Translations under genes and position numbers: made by a program
NCBI GenBank assembly: GCA_026389415.1
Contig: JAPLHX010000335.1
Location: 1-8,548, forward strand
Source: Coprothermobacterota bacterium
GTDB lineage: Bacteria > Caldisericota > JANLFM01
DNA: 8,548 bases
Direction: 5' to 3'
Notes under the pieces: model-generated
The model's input: the letters and a program-made list of their open reading frames with translations, nothing else
Database searches by the model: none
What the model was told of the DNA's origin: nothing
In this document: positions 6,307-8,548 of the stretch, piece by piece
Layout: each line of letters begins with the position of its first letter
Numbering within the stretch: position 1 is the stretch's first letter

Positions 6307-6689
6307 TTTTTGCTTTTGGCTGGTCAGGCGAGGCGGATATTGATCCATGAGGGTCGAAGCAAATCTCAAATGGTGTCTGCCCGCTATCCCTGAATATCGT
6401 CCACTCCCACCCGGCACTGAGGAAGCACAAGAGTATGAAGCGAAGAGATTTCTTCTCGCCAATCCTCCGTGGAGTGTCTATCGGATTTCTGCCTAGCAAA
6501 TGACAGATATTGCCTAGATGGGAGCCCATTTCACCCTGCCCGTCTGCCGTCGGACGAAGTGCGCAAGATGCAGAGAAGGTGGGCGCGGACCCTTGTGTGG
6601 TGGCGACTGATTTCGGTTCCGTGCCGATGGCGGGAAGAGAAACGGCTCTTTTCCGGTTATGGAATAAAAAAGGACGTGAAGACACCACA
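6307..6689. other. 383-bp stretch without a convincing gene; degraded coding fragments
   Basis: No complete gene is seen on either strand. Two short plus-strand pieces deserve mention. ATG 6435 opens a 22-codon frame with a twin-arginine-like start (listed separately). From 6504 the same frame is open up to the molybdopterin gene and includes VGADPCVVATDFGSVPM around 6576-6626, loosely like the tail of an amidohydrolase. A 43-codon frame from ATG 6347 is not recognised. The stretch looks like remnant DNA continuing from the LacI fragment. Confidence 0.45.
6435..6503 (+). pseudogene. 22-codon twin-arginine-like leader fragment
   Basis: ATG 6435 is preceded by GAGGAAG at nine bases and opens MKRRDFFSPILRGVSIGF, stopping at TGA 6501-6503. 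RRDFF plus a hydrophobic stretch resembles the start of a Tat signal peptide, as used by some exported molybdoenzymes such as MsrP. It is in the same frame as the molybdopterin-domain gene at 6690, with the frame open in between. It may be a relic of an older, Tat-exported gene start or of another protein; it may also be chance. Confidence 0.25.
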
Positions 6690-7352
6690 ATGAAAGGGAC
6701 CTCCAGATTTATCACAGTATTACTAGCTGCCCTCTCCCTGGCCTCTCTTCCCAACTGCTCGGGCAGCACGACGCTTTCTGCGGTCGAAGTGCGAGATTAC
6801 CAAGGAGAAAAGCTGGATTCGATTACTGACTTCCGCGAGAACTCTATTCTGGGGCCTCAGCAGGTTGATCTGACTACTTATCAATTGCAAATCACGGGCT
6901 TGGTGAACCAGCCACAGACCTATACCTACCGGCAGATCCTCGATGCTAATGCCCACTATCAGAAAGTCACCACGCTGCACTGCGTCGAAGGCTGGAGCGC
7001 CAAAATCCTCTGGAATGGCATTCTATTATCGGACTTGCTGGCTCCGGCAGGCCCAAAACCGGAAGCCAAGATCGCCATTTTTGTGGCCGTGGATGGCTAC
7101 ACCACGTCCCTTCCCCTGGATTACCTGATCTCAAATCAGATCCTGTTTGCCTACGAGATGAACGGGGTCACACTGCCGCCCGAACGAGGGTTTCCCTTCC
7201 AACTGGTGGCGGAGAACAAATGGGGCTACAAGTGGATCAAATGGGTGAAGGAAATCGAGTTGTCCGGTGATGCGAACTATAAAGGCTATTGGGAGAGCCG
7301 CGGCTACGGCAACAGCGGCGATTATGATGAGGGCGGGGACTTCCAGAACTAA
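6690..7352 (+). CDS. Exported sulfite-oxidase-like molybdopterin-binding domain protein
   Basis: This 220-residue protein is a compact member of the oxidoreductase molybdopterin-binding family (Pfam PF00174; sulfite oxidase/MsrP fold). The key motif TTLHCVEGWSAKILWNG (94-110) supplies the cysteine ligand of molybdenum, C98. The closing motif PPERGFPFQLVAENKWGYKW (163-182) followed by IKWVKEIEL is the conserved cofactor-binding end. The N-terminus MKGTSRFITVLLAALSLASL is a Sec-type signal; C23 in LPNC could be lipidated, but the lipobox is a poor match. No dimerisation domain follows; a Gly/Asp/Tyr-rich tail (YGNSGDYDEGGD) ends the chain. The ribosome-binding site is weak (AAAGGA, 17 bases away), and the frame is open upstream to 6504, so the start is the least certain part. 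No heme or membrane partner is adjacent in this window, so the electron acceptor and substrate are unknown. Confidence 0.85.
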   Translation: MKGTSRFITVLLAALSLASLPNCSGSTTLSAVEVRDYQGEKLDSITDFRENSILGPQQVDLTTYQLQITGLVNQPQTYTYRQILDANAHYQKVTTLHCVEGWSAKILWNGILLSDLLAPAGPKPEAKIAIFVAVDGYTTSLPLDYLISNQILFAYEMNGVTLPPERGFPFQLVAENKWGYKWIKWVKEIELSGDANYKGYWESRGYGNSGDYDEGGDFQN

Positions 7353-7602
7353 GCAGGAAAACAAGAAAATCCTGGTTCGCCTTCAACTTACCTGGCGATG
7401 GTCACCTCACTCGCCGAACCAGGCATCCAGGTCGAGAAGCGCTTATACTTGGTTCGATGTGCGAGCGCAAACTCTGCGAGAGTTCAATGCACTTTAGGGA
7501 AGGAATTGGTTTCCAATCCATTTTTGTCCAAGCCGGAAAAACGAAGAGCAAGGCAGTAGAGCAGGTGCGAGAGCGGCAGGAAGTAGAATTGGGAACCGGA
7601 AA
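7353..7602 (+). other. Gap between molybdopterin gene and hydrogenase protease; inverted repeats, doubtful small frame
   Basis: This stretch holds the long inverted repeat at 7371-7423 and a short hairpin (AACTCT-GCG-AGAGTT, 7470-7484). A 49-codon frame from ATG 7457 ends in TGA at 7604-7606, overlapping the protease ATG (7603) as ATGA. Its product (MCERKLCESSMHFREGIGFQ, then a charged end) is not recognised and it lacks a good ribosome-binding site. The overlap would suit translational coupling, since the protease itself has no strong site, but coding is unproven. Confidence 0.3.
7371..7423. repeat. Nested inverted repeat downstream of the molybdopterin gene
   Basis: CCTGGTTCG (7371-7379) and CGAACCAGG (7415-7423) are perfect 9-base inverted arms. 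Inside them GGCGA (7394-7398) pairs with TCGCC (7411-7415). A folded RNA could end the molybdopterin transcript, but no U-rich tract follows on either strand, so it is not a classical terminator. Confidence 0.4.
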
Positions 7603-8548
7603 ATGAAAATCCTACTCGTCGCTTACGGCAACCCGTATCGCGGAGATGACGGCATTGGCGCCTGGATCCTGCAAAAAGGGGACAGTCTACTTTTTCAGCG
7701 TCTCCCAGCGCCATTTCCTGAGGAGAGAAATGGGTACATTTGTCACCCTGAGGAGCGCAGCGACGAAGGGTCTGGCCATTGGTCCTTTCATGCTAAAAGC
7801 TGTAAGCAAGATCCTTCGCAAAGGCAGCTCAGGATGACGAGAAAGGATGACTCAGGAGGACAATCACCCTCCTGGCATGCTGAGCGGAGCGAAGCCTTGC
7901 CCTCGAGCAAAGCGAAGGGCGCTCAGGATGACAGGCAAGATCCTTCGGCTTCGCCTCAGGATGACAGGACTTCGTCGCGGAGTTTACCCTTGAGCGAAGC
8001 GAAGGGATCTGGCATTGATCAGTCAACGCACAGGCAAGATCCTTCGGCTTCGCCTCAGGATGACAGGAAAGAGTCAGAAAACAGAAGGAAGGAGACGGGA
8101 GACATAAGGAAGGAGACGGGAGACATAAGGAAGGAGACGGGAGACATAAGGAAGGAGACGGAAGATCGCAGAGAGGTAATTGAGGGGGTCAAGAAGGGTA
8201 CCCCGAGCGTAGACAAGCTAGTCCTGCAGGAATTGACCCTTGACCTGGCAGAAACATTAGCCCAATACAACCTGGTCGTCTTCATCGACGCCGCCATTTC
8301 CGGCGAACCGGTCACTTGGCGGGAGCTGAAGGCCGAGAATGTATCCTCGCCCCTTTCCCACCACCTGCCGCCGGAGAAATTGTTGTTTTATGCCGAGTTG
8401 CTCTACCAGAAGACCCCTCACGCTTTCCTGCTCTCGGTGCGCGGCGATTCCTTCGAATTTGAAGAACATCTCTCACCTGCAGCGGAGAAAAACTCTCAAC
8501 TCGCTCTACAGCATTTGGAGTGTTTCCTGCAAAAAGGGGACAGACTCC
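7603..8548 (+). CDS. HyaD/HycI-type hydrogenase maturation protease with in-frame repeat insertion (3' end outside window)
   Basis: Such proteases (usually ~150-165 residues) clip the C-terminus of the nickel-iron hydrogenase large subunit after metal insertion. Residues 1-23 (MKILLVAYGNPYRGDDGIGA, then WIL) carry the family start, with metal-site acid D16 in GDDG. From about residue 195 the family resumes: VDKLVLQELTLDLAE, VVFIDAA with D229, SPLSHHLPPEKLL with H253/H254, then LLSVRGDSFEFEEHLSP. Between them lie ~170 residues encoded by palindromic and tandem repeats. I read every codon from 7603 to 8548 and found no stop (315 codons). Just after the likely natural C-terminus, a second copy of the boundary repeat appears (FLQKGDRL). 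Either the protein tolerates a large low-complexity insert after its first strand, or the gene is dead and the open frame reflects repeat composition. Codons of the flanking parts look intact. No hydrogenase structural gene is visible in the window. Confidence 0.8.
   Translation, partial: MKILLVAYGNPYRGDDGIGAWILQKGDSLLFQRLPAPFPEERNGYICHPEERSDEGSGHWSFHAKSCKQDPSQRQLRMTRKDDSGGQSPSWHAERSEALPSSKAKGAQDDRQDPSASPQDDRTSSRSLPLSEAKGSGIDQSTHRQDPSASPQDDRKESENRRKETGDIRKETGDIRKETGDIRKETEDRREVIEGVKKGTPSVDKLVLQELTLDLAETLAQYNLVVFIDAAISGEPVTWRELKAENVSSPLSHHLPPEKLLFYAELLYQKTPHAFLLSVRGDSFEFEEHLSPAAEKNSQLALQHLECFLQKGDRL
7667..7685. repeat. GGGGACAG-type 19-bp repeat, copy 1
   Basis: TCCTGCAAAAAGGGGACAG is identical to 8525-8543 and in the same codon phase (858 bp apart). 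It continues TCTACTTTTT, so the local sequence AAAAAG...CTTTTT is an imperfect dyad. Read on the minus strand it starts GTAGACTGTCCCC; GTAG is the tetranucleotide found at the foot of REP hairpins mobilised by REP-associated tyrosine transposases. It marks the left edge of the foreign sequence in the protease frame. Confidence 0.6.
7931..7969. repeat. 39-bp exact direct repeat, copy 1
   Basis: Identical to 8030-8068; it begins ACAGGCAAGATCC and ends CTCAGGATGACAGGA. The distance is 99 bp, an exact multiple of three, so both copies encode the same peptide RQDPSASPQDDR in the protease frame. The exactness suggests recent duplication compared with the diverged neighbours. Confidence 0.8.
8030..8068. 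repeat. 39-bp exact direct repeat, copy 2
   Basis: Second copy of the repeat at 7931-7969. The 60 bp between the copies contain an inverted CCCTTGAGCGAAGCGAAGGG element, so the pair may have arisen when a repeat-plus-spacer block was duplicated. Confidence 0.8.
8080..8163 (+). repeat. 21-bp tandem repeat, four units, encoding a heptapeptide
   Basis: Four adjacent 21-base units (8080-8100, 8101-8121, 8122-8142, 8143-8163). The middle two are identical (GACATAAGGAAGGAGACGGG plus A); the first differs at two bases and the last at one. In the protease frame they encode NRRKETG, DIRKETG, DIRKETG and DIRKETE, strongly charged heptads. Because 21 is a multiple of three, copy-number change would not shift the frame. 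Slippage or unequal crossing-over is the likely origin. Confidence 0.85.
8525..8543. repeat. GGGGACAG-type 19-bp repeat, copy 2
   Basis: Same 19 bases as 7667-7685, in direct orientation and the same codon phase, followed by ACTCC at the window end. On the minus strand it begins GGAGTCTGTCCCC; GGAG is the second known tetranucleotide variant of REP hairpins. It falls near the expected C-terminus of the protease, so further repeat DNA probably continues beyond the window. Confidence 0.6.

Larger units (their letters stand above)
7743..8068. repeat. Cluster of REP-like palindromic elements inside the protease frame
   Basis: At least six related imperfect palindromes lie side by side in both orientations. 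Those read as CCCT...GAGCG...AAGGG are at 7746-7769 (CACCCTGAGGAGCGCAGCGA), 7898-7919 and 7987-8006. Those read as ATCCTTCG...CTCAGGAT(GAC) are at 7810-7837, 7940-7962 and 8039-8061, with degraded relatives such as 7871-7896. This is the dispersed repeat type commonly written as ATCCTTCGCTTCGCTCAGGA in several phyla. Each can fold as a hairpin (ATCCT pairs with AGGAT, with GGC-TTC-GCC in the middle). None introduces a stop codon in the protease frame. Confidence 0.75.

Noticed and set aside
6212..6769. 185-codon minus-strand frame
   Set aside because: It runs antisense to the LacI fragment, the gene-poor gap and the start of the molybdopterin gene; composition is low-quality and no family or ribosome-binding site is seen.
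7366..7377. 12-bp match AAATCCTGGTTC shared with 2550-2561
   Set aside because: Too short to claim as a repeat family; a chance match of this length is plausible in 8.5 kb.
8080..8163. CRISPR-like array
   Set aside because: Units are adjacent 21-mers without spacers and encode an in-frame heptapeptide, so this is a tandem repeat.
7829..8315. Minus-strand frames with SPVSFLM repeats
   Set aside because: They are reverse readings of the REP-like and tandem repeats; no start signals or family likeness, and the plus frame is backed by protease homology.

Overview
This is an accessory-type bacterial window of roughly 55% GC with mostly single genes, several decayed genes and a block of dispersed short repeats. 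No ribosomal or tRNA gene gives a firm taxonomic anchor. Three features resemble Chloroflexota (Anaerolineae-like) genomes: palindromic repeats of the type 'ATCCTTCG...CTCAGGATGAC', an exported protein with a Ser/Pro/Thr linker and a C-terminal zinc ribbon, and an Acg-type nitroreductase beside a WYL regulator. This assignment is inference and could be wrong.

Layout. (1) 1-303, minus: start of a secreted protein running off the left edge, with its own sigma70-like promoter. (2) 425-1408, minus: histone-deacetylase-superfamily zinc amidohydrolase, divergent from a WYL-domain transcription regulator (1577-2542, plus). The regulator is followed in the same direction by an Acg-type FMN nitroreductase (2636-3598), which ends in a probable terminator. 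(3) 3653-4466, minus: a broken ARPP-1 (DUF6569) gene, divergent from a small TfoX N-terminal-domain protein (4645-5046, plus). (4) 5191-6021, plus: signal peptide, outer domain, membrane helix and zinc ribbon. Its stop codon is followed at once by the last ~70 codons of a LacI-family regulator with no LacI body. (5) 6307-6689: no convincing gene, only fragments. (6) 6690-7352, plus: exported molybdopterin (sulfite-oxidase-like) domain protein. (7) 7603-8548, plus, open at the right edge: a HyaD/HycI-type hydrogenase maturation protease whose reading frame is split by about 500 bp of repetitive DNA, yet has no stop codon.

How parts connect. An 18-bp dyad, CTGACA-N6-TGTCAG, occurs exactly twice: in the deacetylase/WYL divergent gap and in the ARPP-1/TfoX divergent gap. 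This suggests one regulator, most simply the WYL protein, governs a small regulon (deacetylase, regulator, nitroreductase, the former ARPP-1 gene, perhaps TfoX). The right end is dominated by repeats: two copies of a 19-bp GGGGACAG-type sequence in the same codon phase, several REP-like palindromes, a 39-bp exact duplication and a 21-bp tandem repeat. All preserve the protease frame, resembling the in-frame palindromic elements known from Rickettsia.
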